Assembly: GCF_006547045.1 (NCBI RefSeq)
Contig: NZ_CP041242.1
Span: 2,428,001-2,492,000 of the forward strand
Direction: 5' to 3'
Source: Lysobacter alkalisoli
GTDB lineage: Bacteria > Pseudomonadota > Gammaproteobacteria > Xanthomonadales > Xanthomonadaceae
Length of the DNA: 64,000 nucleotides
Below, piece after piece: positions 8,800 to 17,400 of the stretch. Every line of letters starts with the position of its first letter. Position 1 is the first letter of the stretch. The position numbers were made by a program, and so were the translations under genes. A model generated the notes under the pieces. That model did no database searches, was not told the DNA's origin, and saw only the letters and a list, made by a program, of their open reading frames with translations.

Positions 8800-11748
8800 C
8801 TACGCCGCAGCCACCTCGTACATCGGTGTCTCCACCGGTCGGCCATAGAGATAGCCCTGGCCACGGGTACAGCCGAGTTCGGCCAGTATCCGGCTCTGTT
8901 CCCCGGTCTCGATGCCTTCTCCGATGGTGTAGATGCCCAGCGTGCCAGCCAGCGCCTGAATCGCACGGATCACCGCCACGGATTCCTGGCCGCCGCCGGC
9001 ATCGAGACCGGCCACGAAGCTGCGGTCGATCTTCAGGCACTCGATCGGGAACCGGTGCAGGTAGGACAGCGCCGAATAGCCGGTGCCGAAGTCGTCGATC
9101 TGGGCCAGTACGCCATGCTCGCGCAGGTTGTGCAGCATGCGGATCGCGCGCGCGATGTCGTCGAGCAGCGCCACTTCGGTGATCTCGATGCGCAGGCGCG
9201 ACGGATCGGCGCCGGCCTCGTCTGCGAGCCGCAGCAGACGGTCGCCAAAGTCGGTGGCGCGAAAGTGGCGCGGCGAGACGTTGATCGACACGTAGCTGTC
9301 GCCGGGCTCGGCCGCCAGGTGCCGCAGGACGCGGCGATACATCAGCCAGTCGACCTGCTCGATCAGGCCGCAGTCCTCGCCCATGCCGATGAACTCGCCC
9401 GGAAGCAGCAAGCCACGTCGCTCGTGCTTCCAGCGCAGCAGGGCCTCATGGCCAACCACCGCGTTGCTTTCGAGACAGATGATCGGCTGGTAGAAGGCGA
9501 CGAAGTCGTCGTTGTTGATCGCACGCCGCAGGTCGGCCTCGAGATCGAGGATCCGTACCGCCTGATCGCGCATGGCCTGGTCGAAGATCGCCCAGCGATC
9601 GCGTCCGGCGGCCTTGGCGCGGTACATCGCCGCGTCGGCATCGCGCAGCAGGTCGGCACCGTTGCGGTAACGGGGATTCCAGAACGCGATGCCGATACTG
9701 GCCGAGGGAAACACCTCGCGTCCGGCCACCCAGCACGGCTGGCTGAGCAGCGAAAGGATTCGCTGTGCCAGGGTCTCGACCACGATCTGGCTGTCGTGCT
9801 TCTCGTCCAGGTTCTCGACCAGGATCGCGAACTCGTCGCCGCCAAGCCGGGCCACGGTGTCGTCCTCGCGCACGGCCGCGACAATGCGCCGGCCCGCCTC
9901 GACCAGCAGGTGGTCGCCGGCCGAGTGGCCGGCGCTGTCGTTGACCAGCTTGAAACGGTCCAGGTCCAGGAACAGGACGGCAAAGGATGGCGTTGCGGCC
10001 GGTTGCTGCCGCGCACGGCTGATGGCCAGCCCCAGCCGCTCCAGCAACTGGCTGCGATTGGGCAGGCCGGTCAGGGCATCGTGGCGTGCCTGATAGGTCA
10101 GGCGCTGCTCGGCACGCAGACGCTCGCCGATCTGCTCGAGCAGTTCGGCATTGGCCTGGGCCAGTTCCTGGGTGCGCGCCTGCACCCGCTGTTCAAGGTC
10201 GGCATGGGCAGCCACCAGCCGGTCCTGCGCACGCTTGCGGGCCAGGCCATTGCTGATGTGATGGGCGACGAAGGTCAGCAACTCCTGGTCGCGGCGGGTG
10301 AAGCTGATCGCCACCGAATAGCTCTGTACCGCGATCACGCCGACCACCGCGCCCTCGTGGAACAACGGCACCCCGAGCCAGCAATGCGGCATGGCGCCGC
10401 GCGGACTCACCTCGCCCGAATTCTCCAGTTGCAACAGACGCTGGCTGTCGGCCAGCAGCGCCTTGCCGGCGCGGATCACCCATTCGGTCAGGCCGGAACC
10501 GAGCTTGCGGGTCGGCCGCACCGGCTCCCGCTCGTCCACCGAATACGGGAATCCGAGCGTGTTGTCGTCGTCGCGCAGGATCGCGATGTAGAAGTTGCGC
10601 GCATACAACAGTTCGCCGACGACATCGTGGATCTGGGCATAAAAGCGCTCCAGCGAGCCGGAGGTGATCGACAGTTCGGCGATCCGGAACAGCGCCCGCT
10701 GCAGGCGCTCGGCGCGCTGTCGCTCGACGATCTCGGCCTGCAGGTCGCGATTGGTCAGCTGCAGCGCATAAGTGCGCTCCTCGACCCGCCGCTCGAGCTC
10801 GTCGCGGGCCCGGCGACGGTCGAGCGCGGTCAGGATGTGCTGGGCGACATAGCTCAACAGCGCACGCTCCTCCTCGCCGTAGACGTTCGCCCGTTCGTAA
10901 GACTGCACGACCAGCGCGCCGCAAACATGATCGTCACGACGTATCGGCACGCCCAGCCAGTCCTCGCTGTCGGGGCCGTGGGCGATATCCCGGGACACGC
11001 CCAGGCGGTGCCGGATCTCGGCCGAGGGCCCGAATTGCGCCTCGCCCTTCTTGAGCAGCGCGAAGGTCATGCTGTTGGGCAGCTCGCGCTCGTGGATCTC
11101 GCGCCCGGGATCGGCCACGTAGGGGTCGCGGCTGTCGGCGAAGTAAAGGAAGCGGATGGTGGCGCGGACCTCGTCGTAGAGCACGATGTAGAGGTTTTCG
11201 GCATACATCAGTCCACCGACGACATGATGGATGCGCTCGAGCATCTCGGACACATCCATGTCCGAACCGGACAGGTCGGCGATCTCGTACAGCGCCTGCT
11301 GCAGGCGCTCGGACTTCTGCAGCGAGTGCACGCGAACCAGGGCGTGCTCGGCGACCAGCCAGGTGTCGATCAGACCGCGGGCCATGTCGAGCCACTCGTG
11401 GCGCTCTGCCTGCGGCAGGGGCTCACCGAGAACGGCCGCGAGCGCCACGCGGGTACCATCGCTGGTGGTCCAGGCACTGCCGATCCGGCGCGGCCCTTCA
11501 TTGCCGGGCTGGTTGGCGAGCAGACGCGCCGCCATCACCCGGGCCTGCGAGTCCGCCCCATTCCCGCCCGTACCAGTGGCTTCGTCCCCATCGCGTTGCC
11601 AGCTCAGCGCCACATCCCCACCGTGGCCAAGCGTCGAGCGCAGCACCCGCAACAGCGCGTCAGCGGTTGGCGCCGTGCCGGCGACCGGCACGACGGCGAC
11701 TCCTTCCTTCGATTGCAGCGTCTGCAGCCCCATTCGATACGCGCCCAT
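8800..11748 (-). CDS. GAF-GAF-GGDEF-EAL cyclic-di-GMP enzyme
   Basis: A 982-residue cytoplasmic signalling protein with no membrane segment. In order: an N-terminal region (1-150) of unclear fold, a GAF domain (about 165-310), a helical/coiled linker, a second GAF domain (about 350-505), a second coiled linker, a GGDEF domain with intact GGDEF at about 636-640, and an EAL domain with EALLRW near 768, DDFGTGYS near 884 and ECLKIDRSF. Both catalytic signatures are complete, so either c-di-GMP synthesis or hydrolysis is possible. The EAL set (E, DDFGTG, K, E of GEGIE) is that of active phosphodiesterases. Start 11748 is chosen; an alternative ATG lies at 11733. It is a single gene converging on the vWA gene and diverging from the ECF sigma gene. 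Confidence 0.93.
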   Translation of the reverse strand: MGAYRMGLQTLQSKEGVAVVPVAGTAPTADALLRVLRSTLGHGGDVALSWQRDGDEATGTGGNGADSQARVMAARLLANQPGNEGPRRIGSAWTTSDGTRVALAAVLGEPLPQAERHEWLDMARGLIDTWLVAEHALVRVHSLQKSERLQQALYEIADLSGSDMDVSEMLERIHHVVGGLMYAENLYIVLYDEVRATIRFLYFADSRDPYVADPGREIHERELPNSMTFALLKKGEAQFGPSAEIRHRLGVSRDIAHGPDSEDWLGVPIRRDDHVCGALVVQSYERANVYGEEERALLSYVAQHILTALDRRRARDELERRVEERTYALQLTNRDLQAEIVERQRAERLQRALFRIAELSITSGSLERFYAQIHDVVGELLYARNFYIAILRDDDNTLGFPYSVDEREPVRPTRKLGSGLTEWVIRAGKALLADSQRLLQLENSGEVSPRGAMPHCWLGVPLFHEGAVVGVIAVQSYSVAISFTRRDQELLTFVAHHISNGLARKRAQDRLVAAHADLEQRVQARTQELAQANAELLEQIGERLRAEQRLTYQARHDALTGLPNRSQLLERLGLAISRARQQPAATPSFAVLFLDLDRFKLVNDSAGHSAGDHLLVEAGRRIVAAVREDDTVARLGGDEFAILVENLDEKHDSQIVVETLAQRILSLLSQPCWVAGREVFPSASIGIAFWNPRYRNGADLLRDADAAMYRAKAAGRDRWAIFDQAMRDQAVRILDLEADLRRAINNDDFVAFYQPIICLESNAVVGHEALLRWKHERRGLLLPGEFIGMGEDCGLIEQVDWLMYRRVLRHLAAEPGDSYVSINVSPRHFRATDFGDRLLRLADEAGADPSRLRIEITEVALLDDIARAIRMLHNLREHGVLAQIDDFGTGYSALSYLHRFPIECLKIDRSFVAGLDAGGGQESVAVIRAIQALAGTLGIYTIGEGIETGEQSRILAELGCTRGQGYLYGRPVETPMYEVAAA

Positions 11749-12052
11749 TCAGCTCATACAAAGGAGCACACCGTTCAGGGGTACGCCTTTCAGAAGTCAC
11801 GCCTTCCCGGTGCATTCCCGGACAACCCCGAACCGCCCTTGCGTGCGTTGGAGCTTTCATGAGCCTGGCAATCCCTGATTGCCGCTGGGCACCAGTCCCG
11901 CCGGCAATACCCCAAGACGTACACAATGCCCGAGCCGCATCCCGACGGCAATGTCGAACGCCGGCATCGAAAGCAGAACCGTGCCCGACACGGCTGCCCG
12001 CGGTTGCGGGCATGGCTTTCCACCCGGAGCGCTTGGCCGTAATCTGCCGCAG
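11749..12052. other. Divergent intergenic region, no gene seen
   Basis: About 300 bp between the GGDEF-EAL gene and the ECF sigma gene. The plus-strand frame of the sigma gene is open through the last 174 bp, but that stretch has no sigma-like residues. A short GC hairpin (GCCCGCGGTTGCGGGC near 11996) is present. No convincing promoter motif was recognised. Confidence 0.5.
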
Positions 12053-12643
12053 ATGGATTCGGGGACCGACACCGCCGCCGTACCCGCGCAGGAACTCGCG
12101 CGGGATCCGGACGACACCGCACTGATGCTGGCCTGGGCCGGTGGCGACGTGACCGCTTTCGAACAGCTCTATGCCCGTCATCGCGCACCGTTGTACCGCT
12201 TCCTGATGCGCCAGCTGCGCGATGCGGCGCTGGCCGACGAGTTTTTCCAGGACGTGTGGCAGCGCGTGATCGCTGCTCGCGCGAGCTGGAAGCCCGAGGC
12301 CGCATTCAGCACATGGCTCTACCGGATCGCGCACAATCGCCTCAACGACCACTGGCGCGGCCTGAAGCACCGGCCCCCGGCCCCCGAGGACGGCGATGAG
12401 CGCACCGCCCGTATCCCCGACCCGGATACGCCCGAACGCAGCCTGTCCGAATTCGAACAGCGCCGCCGGCTGCAATGCGCGATCGAGGAACTGCCCGATG
12501 AGCAGCGCGTGGTGGTGACGCTGCGGCTGGAGCAGGAACTGAGCCTGGAGGAGATCGGCGAGATCACCGGCGTCGGCCGGGAAACGGTGAAGTCGCGGCT
12601 TCGCTACGCGATGGACAAGCTGCGCACGAGATTGAACGAATGA
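12053..12643 (+). CDS. ECF-family RNA polymerase sigma factor
   Basis: A 196-residue sigma-70-family ECF factor. Region 2 is LYARHRAPLYRFLMRQL with ADEFFQDVWQRVI and the TWLYRIAHNRLNDHWR segment (about residues 35-105). Region 4 is the helix-turn-helix LSLEEIGEITGVGRETVKSRLRYAMDKLR (about 160-190). ATG 12053 (MDSGTDTAAV) is preferred over the ORF limit at 11879 because the extra N-terminus matches nothing in the family. The stop overlaps the next gene's start by ATGA, the usual sigma/anti-sigma coupling. Target genes are not known. Confidence 0.93.
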   Translation: MDSGTDTAAVPAQELARDPDDTALMLAWAGGDVTAFEQLYARHRAPLYRFLMRQLRDAALADEFFQDVWQRVIAARASWKPEAAFSTWLYRIAHNRLNDHWRGLKHRPPAPEDGDERTARIPDPDTPERSLSEFEQRRRLQCAIEELPDEQRVVVTLRLEQELSLEEIGEITGVGRETVKSRLRYAMDKLRTRLNE

Positions 12644-13782
12644 ACCCCCACGACCACGAACCGCTGACACCCGGGGAACGCGAACTGGCCGAGCGCCTGT
12701 CGCGGCTGGGTCCGCACGCCGGCCCGCCAGCGGCACTGGACGCGAAGATCCTAGCCGCCGCCCACGCCGCCGTGGTCTCGGTGCCGCGACGCCGGCGCCG
12801 TCGCTGGCTGGGCCTGTCCGGCGGCGCTGGCGGACTGGTGTCCGGTCTCGGTCTGGCTGCGTCGCTGACCGTGGTGCTGGGCGTGGTCTGGCAGCTGCGT
12901 CCCACCCAGGAAATCCTGCCGCAGATGAGCGAAAGCCCCGCCGGCGCTGTCGAGCAGGTGATCCTGATCGAAGGCGAACTGCCCTCGGTCGAGCCGCGTA
13001 CACGGATCGTCGAACCACCGCCGGCCGAACAGACTGCGCCGCGACCGGCTCCGGCTCCGGTGCCGGCCGCGACATCGCCGGCAGCGGAACCGGAAAGCCG
13101 CAAGGCAGCGGTTGCCACGCAGGCCGAACCTGCCGCGACCAGGGCCGTGCCGCCTGCCGGAGCAGCGGCCGTGCACAGCGACGAACTCCCGGCCACCGAC
13201 GAAGCCGCTCCGGCTCCCGAGGCATTCCCCGTCGCTCCGATAGCGGCCGACGCTCCGAAAGCCGATCAGGCGGCCCCGGCCTCCGCGCCGGGTCGCGCCA
13301 CCTATACCCGCGCTGCCCGTGCGCAGGCGGAACGGGCCGAACGCGCGCGCCATGAGCGACAGGCCGCGCCTGCGCCGTCCGCGCCGGCGGCCTTGCGTGC
13401 CCCGTCGCCGGCAGCGGCAGCCGCCGACAGCGACGCCGAAACCGTCGCGGCCGGAGCCGGTGAAGAGAAGATCGAGGAAACAAGCGAAGTCGCCCTCGAC
13501 CGTATCACCGTGACCGGCAGCCGCATCGCCCCGACCGCCTCCATGCCCGTGCACGAGGACAGCCGCCTCGCCCCACTCGACTGGCTGCAGCGCATCCGTG
13601 ACCGCATCGAAGCCGGGGACACCGAAACCGCACGCGAAAGCCTGCGCCGTTTCCACAAGGCGCATCCGCGCGTGCGCCTGCCCGACGACCTGCGAGCGCT
13701 TCTGGACGGCGCATCCCTGGACGGCGAGCAACTGGATCACGAGCCGGCGGAAACGACCGACTCGTCCCCCTCCCTGCGATGA
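12640..13782 (+). CDS. Membrane-anchored anti-sigma-like protein with VTGSRI motif
   Basis: A 380-residue protein translationally coupled to the ECF sigma gene (ATGA overlap). Residues 1-50 form a short cytoplasmic helical part. A basic RRRRRRW precedes one membrane helix at about 62-88. A long Ala/Pro/Glu-rich periplasmic stretch (about 95-280) resembles spacer regions of TonB-like proteins. ALDRITVTGSRIAPT sits near 285-298. A C-terminal helical module (WLQRIRDRIEAGDTETARESLRRFHKAHP) follows. Position and topology suggest an anti-sigma factor, but no ZAS/HCC zinc motif is seen, so the class is uncertain. The VTGSRI motif also occurs in the vWA lipoprotein two genes upstream. Confidence 0.75.
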   Translation: MNPHDHEPLTPGERELAERLSRLGPHAGPPAALDAKILAAAHAAVVSVPRRRRRRWLGLSGGAGGLVSGLGLAASLTVVLGVVWQLRPTQEILPQMSESPAGAVEQVILIEGELPSVEPRTRIVEPPPAEQTAPRPAPAPVPAATSPAAEPESRKAAVATQAEPAATRAVPPAGAAAVHSDELPATDEAAPAPEAFPVAPIAADAPKADQAAPASAPGRATYTRAARAQAERAERARHERQAAPAPSAPAALRAPSPAAAAADSDAETVAAGAGEEKIEETSEVALDRITVTGSRIAPTASMPVHEDSRLAPLDWLQRIRDRIEAGDTETARESLRRFHKAHPRVRLPDDLRALLDGASLDGEQLDHEPAETTDSSPSLR

Positions 13783-14372
13783 GTGCCGACACCCTCGCCG
13801 GACGCGTCCAGCACAGCGCCGAGGTCAAGCACAGCCGGTTCCTGGCCCAGGCCGCGCCGGTGACGACACCGGATGAAGCGCTGGCATTCTTCGACGAAGT
13901 CGGCGACCCGGCCGCCACCCACAACTGCTGGGCGTACCGTATCGGCGGCCTGTACCGCTTCAACGACGACGGCGAACCGGCCAGCACCGCGGGGCGGCCG
14001 ATCCTGGCCGCGATCGAGGGTCAGGGCTTCGACCGCGTTGCGGTGGTGGTGACGCGCTGGTTTGGTGGCATCAAGCTCGGCGCTGGCGGCCTAGTCCGCG
14101 CCTACGGCGGCTGCGCGGCCGAATGCCTGCGCACCGCGCCACGGCAGCCACTGGTCGAGATGGCGACGCTGGAGATCGCCTACGGCTTCGAGGACACCGG
14201 CACCGTGCATGCCACGGTGGCCCAGTTCCCGGCCGAAAAGCTCGACGAACGGTTCGATGCCGGCGGCGCACGGATGCGGCTGGAATTGCCGGCCGATGCC
14301 GTCGCCCCCTTGAAAGAGCGCCTGCGCGACGCCACCCGTGACCGGGTGCGCCTTGTCGACGAGCAGCAATGA
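13779..14372 (+). CDS. yigZ: IMPACT/YigZ family protein
   Basis: A 197-residue UPF0029/IMPACT-family protein. The N-terminal domain has KHSRFLAQ, THNCWAYRIG, DDGEPASTAGRPIL and VVVTRWFGGIKLGAGGLVRAY, the family hallmark. The C-terminal half is a DUF1949-type ferredoxin-like domain. Eukaryotic IMPACT modulates translation-stress kinase signalling; the role of the bacterial member is unsettled. It is coupled on both sides by 4-bp ATGA overlaps, to the anti-sigma-like gene and to the ABC exporter, so the four genes from 12053 to 16126 form one transcription unit. Confidence 0.93.
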   Translation: MSADTLAGRVQHSAEVKHSRFLAQAAPVTTPDEALAFFDEVGDPAATHNCWAYRIGGLYRFNDDGEPASTAGRPILAAIEGQGFDRVAVVVTRWFGGIKLGAGGLVRAYGGCAAECLRTAPRQPLVEMATLEIAYGFEDTGTVHATVAQFPAEKLDERFDAGGARMRLELPADAVAPLKERLRDATRDRVRLVDEQQ

Positions 14373-16126
14373 CCAACACGCCCCCTGCCAAGGCCCCCAT
14401 CGGCCACCTGCGTACGCTGTGGCCATTCGTGCGCCGCCACCGCGGCCTGTTCTTCGCCTGGCTGGCAGCGCTGGCCTTCTCGTCGGCCGCGACGCTGAGC
14501 CTTCCGCTCGCGTTCCGCACCGTGATCGACCAGGGTTTCTCCACCGGTGGCGAGGGCATCGACCGTGCGTTCGCGCTGCTGTTCGTTGTCGCGCTGATAC
14601 TGGCGTTCGCCACTGCGGCGCGATTCTTCTTCGTCTCCGTGCTCGGCGAACGCGTGGTCGCCGACCTGCGCCGCCAGCTGTACTCGCACCTGATCGGCCT
14701 CGACTCGGGTTTCCACGACGGCAACCGCAGCGGCGAACTGGTCTCGCGGCTCACGGCCGACGCCGAGCTGCTGCGCAACGTGGTCGCGACCAGCATGTCG
14801 GTCGCCCTGCGCAGCAGCGTCACCTTCCTCGGCAGCATCGTGATGCTGTTCGTGACCAGTCCGCGGCTCGCGGCCTGGGCAATGATCGGCATCCCGCTGG
14901 CGGTGCTGCCGATCGTGATCGGCGCGCGCCGGCTGCAGAAGATCTCGCGCTCGGCACAGGACCGCATCGCCGACGCCAACGCCCTAGCCACCGAAACCCT
15001 CGGCGCGGTGCGCACGGTGCAGGCACACGCACGCGAACCTTATGAACGCGGCCGCTTCGGCGATGCCATCGCCACCGCGGTCGCGACCGCGCGCCGCCGC
15101 ATCCAGGCCCAGGCCTGGGTCACCGCGATCGCGATCAGCCTGGTGTTCGGCGCGATCACCCTGGTGCTGTGGATGGGCGCACATGACGTGGCCGCCAATC
15201 GCATGAGCGCCGGTACGCTCGGCCAGTTCGTGCTGTACGCGCTGATCGGCGGCGGCTCGATCGGCGCGCTGGCCGAGGTCTGGAACGAACTGCAACGCGC
15301 GGCCGGCGGCATGGGCCGGGTCAGCGAGCTGCTTGATGCCGAGCCGGCGATCACCGCACCCGCGCATCCGGAGCTGCTGCCGCAGCCGCTACGTGGCGAA
15401 ATCGCATTCGACGGCGTCACCTTCCACTACCCGGCCCGCCCCGACCTGCCTGCGCTGGACGACTTCGAGCTGAAGGTGGCACCGGGCGAGACCGTGGCGC
15501 TGGTCGGACCATCCGGCGCCGGCAAGAGCACGGTGTTCTCGCTGCTGCTGCGCTTCCACGACCCGGACACGGGAACGGTGCAGGTGGACGGCGTTGACGC
15601 GGCCCGACTCGACCCCGCCGACCTGCGCGAGGCGATCGCGCTGGTGCCGCAACAACCGACCATCTTCGCCACCAGCGCGCGCGAGAACATCCGCTACGGG
15701 CGACTGGATGCCGCCGATGCCGACATCGAATCCGCAGTCCGTGCCGCGCATGCGGCGGATTTCATCGAAGCGTTGCCGCAAGGCCTCGACACCGAACTCG
15801 GCGAACGCGGCACACGCCTGTCCGGCGGCCAGCAACAGCGCATCGTGATTGCCCGCGCCCTGCTCAAGGACGCACCGATCCTGCTGCTCGACGAAGCCAC
15901 CAGCGCACTCGACGCGCAGAGCGAACGCGCCGTGCAACAGGCGCTGGAAACCCTGATGGAAGGCCGCACCACCCTGGTCATCGCGCACCGGCTGGCAACC
16001 GTGCTCAAGGCCGACCGCATCGTGGTGATGGATCGCGGTCGAATCGTCGCCGAGGGCACCCACGCGCAGCTGCTGGCCGAAGGCGGGCTTTACGCGGAGC
16101 TGGCCAAGCTGCAGTTCCTGGACTGA
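14369..16126 (+). CDS. ABC transporter, fused permease/ATPase (MsbA-like)
   Basis: A 585-residue half-transporter that works as a homodimer in the inner membrane. Six hydrophobic helices lie in residues 15-310. The nucleotide-binding domain follows with Walker A GPSGAGKST at about 379-387, signature LSGGQQQR near 483, Walker B ILLLDEATSALD near 505 and the switch His in VIAHRLA. The permease carries the ABC_membrane type-1 fold typical of lipid/drug exporters. Substrate specificity (lipid A, drug or peptide) is not readable. It is the last gene of the sigma operon, so the ECF factor may control it. A perfect REP-like hairpin follows the stop. Confidence 0.93.
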   Translation: MTNTPPAKAPIGHLRTLWPFVRRHRGLFFAWLAALAFSSAATLSLPLAFRTVIDQGFSTGGEGIDRAFALLFVVALILAFATAARFFFVSVLGERVVADLRRQLYSHLIGLDSGFHDGNRSGELVSRLTADAELLRNVVATSMSVALRSSVTFLGSIVMLFVTSPRLAAWAMIGIPLAVLPIVIGARRLQKISRSAQDRIADANALATETLGAVRTVQAHAREPYERGRFGDAIATAVATARRRIQAQAWVTAIAISLVFGAITLVLWMGAHDVAANRMSAGTLGQFVLYALIGGGSIGALAEVWNELQRAAGGMGRVSELLDAEPAITAPAHPELLPQPLRGEIAFDGVTFHYPARPDLPALDDFELKVAPGETVALVGPSGAGKSTVFSLLLRFHDPDTGTVQVDGVDAARLDPADLREAIALVPQQPTIFATSARENIRYGRLDAADADIESAVRAAHAADFIEALPQGLDTELGERGTRLSGGQQQRIVIARALLKDAPILLLDEATSALDAQSERAVQQALETLMEGRTTLVIAHRLATVLKADRIVVMDRGRIVAEGTHAQLLAEGGLYAELAKLQFLD

Positions 16127-16140
16127 TCCCGGCACTCGCC

Positions 16141-16214
16141 GTAGCCCGGGTAAGCGAAGCGCACCCGGGAATTGACGATGGATGTCCCGGGTGCGCTTCG
16201 CTTACCCGGGCTAC
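16141..16214. repeat. REP-like perfect inverted repeat (30-bp arms)
   Basis: Arms 16141-16170 and 16185-16214 are perfect reverse complements with a 14-bp loop. It belongs to the same family as 2605-2679 but with AAGCGAAGCGC instead of AAGGCGAAGCCGC in the arm, a paired change. It lies between the convergent ABC-transporter and desaturase genes and may terminate both. Confidence 0.85.
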
Positions 16215-16270
16215 GGAGCAGCGAGGAGATCGCGTGCTGTCATTCCCCCGCTCTGTTCCGACTCCGACAA

Positions 16271-17383
16271 CTACCCGTTCGCCACCAATGGCACCGCGCG
16301 CCGCGGCCGGCTCGGGAACGCGTGGCGCAGGATCCGCCACGCCACCTGGCCGAACTGTTTAGGCAACGAGCCGGTGTTGTACTGCTGGCCATAGCGGGCA
16401 CAGATGTCGCGGACCTCGGGCGCCAGTTCCGCGTAGCGGTTGGCCGGGATGTCCGGATAGAAATGGTGTTCGATCTGGTGGCTGAGGTTGCCGGACAACA
16501 CGTCGATGCCGAAGCCGCCGGAGATGTTCGACGACCCGCGCAGCTGACGCAGATACCAGTGACCGCGCGACTCATTCTTGATCACGTCGCGCGGGAAGGT
16601 CTCCACGTCGGTGGTGAAGTGGCCGCAGAAGATGATCACGTAGGTCCAGACATTGCGGATCAGGTTGGCGGCCATGTTGCCGAGCAGCACGGTCAGGAAG
16701 AACGGCCCGGCCAGCGCGGGGAACAGCACATAGTCCTTGAACAGCTGGCGGCCCATCTTGCGACCGACCGGGCGGAACTTGCGCCACAGCTGCGAGCTGC
16801 TCATCTTGCCCTTGAACCAGTTGCCCAGCTTGAGGTCCTGGATCGCCACGCCCCACTCGAACAGCAGCGCGAACACCGGCGCGACGATCGGCTGCAGCAG
16901 GAAGAACGGATGCCACTTCTGCTCGGGGAAGATGCGCAGCAGGCCGTAGCCGATGTCGTCGTCGAGCCCGCGCACGTTGGTATAGGTGTGGTGGCGGAAG
17001 TTGTGGGTCCTGCGCCAGTTCTCGGAGGTGGCGACGATGTCCCACTCGTAGGTCTTGCCATTGAGCTGCGGGTCGCCCATCCAGTCGTACTGGCCGTGGA
17101 TGACGTTGTGGCCGAGCTCCATGTTCTCGAGGATCTTCGACAGCGCCAGCAACAGCACGCCGGCGATCCAGGCCGGGATCAGCACGCTGTGCACGAAGGC
17201 GCCGAGGAACAGCAGGCCACGGCCGGCGACGCCGGTGTAGCGCACCGCCTTGACCACATTGCGGATGTAGCGGGCGTCGCGCTCGCCCAGCGTGGCGACG
17301 GTGCGTGCGCGCAGGGCGTCGAGTTCGGCGCCGAAGGCGTCGAGTTCGGCAGGGGTCAGGGCACGGCTCTTTGCTTTGCTCAT
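16271..17383 (-). CDS. desB: Membrane fatty acid (acyl-CoA) desaturase
   Basis: A 370-residue di-iron membrane desaturase. The three histidine boxes are intact: GHNVIH near residue 90, HNFRHH near 125 and HQIEHH near 300. Hydrophobic segments lie between them (about 50-85 and 150-245). The start is the ATG at 17383 (MSKAKSRALTPAELD); the open frame upstream lacks family residues. It lies 17 bp downstream of a ferredoxin-reductase gene that can supply electrons, and a FabR/DesT-like regulator diverges. This reproduces the Pseudomonas desT-desCB arrangement, in which DesB is an inducible acyl-CoA delta-9 desaturase. Regiospecificity is inferred from that synteny. Confidence 0.9.
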   Translation of the reverse strand: MSKAKSRALTPAELDAFGAELDALRARTVATLGERDARYIRNVVKAVRYTGVAGRGLLFLGAFVHSVLIPAWIAGVLLLALSKILENMELGHNVIHGQYDWMGDPQLNGKTYEWDIVATSENWRRTHNFRHHTYTNVRGLDDDIGYGLLRIFPEQKWHPFFLLQPIVAPVFALLFEWGVAIQDLKLGNWFKGKMSSSQLWRKFRPVGRKMGRQLFKDYVLFPALAGPFFLTVLLGNMAANLIRNVWTYVIIFCGHFTTDVETFPRDVIKNESRGHWYLRQLRGSSNISGGFGIDVLSGNLSHQIEHHFYPDIPANRYAELAPEVRDICARYGQQYNTGSLPKQFGQVAWRILRHAFPSRPRRAVPLVANG

Positions 17384-17400
17384 TCTCGGATCGGCCTTGT

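Noticed and set aside
8725-11862. 1045-codon open frame on the plus strand opposite the GGDEF-EAL gene
   Set aside because: Antisense to a gene with clear domains; its composition (Gln/Ala/Val/Asp/His-rich, no motif) is typical of a shadow frame in high-GC DNA.
11660-13483. 607-codon minus-strand frame opposite the sigma/anti-sigma genes
   Set aside because: Arg/Pro-rich shadow; the plus strand has clear sigma regions and coupled starts.
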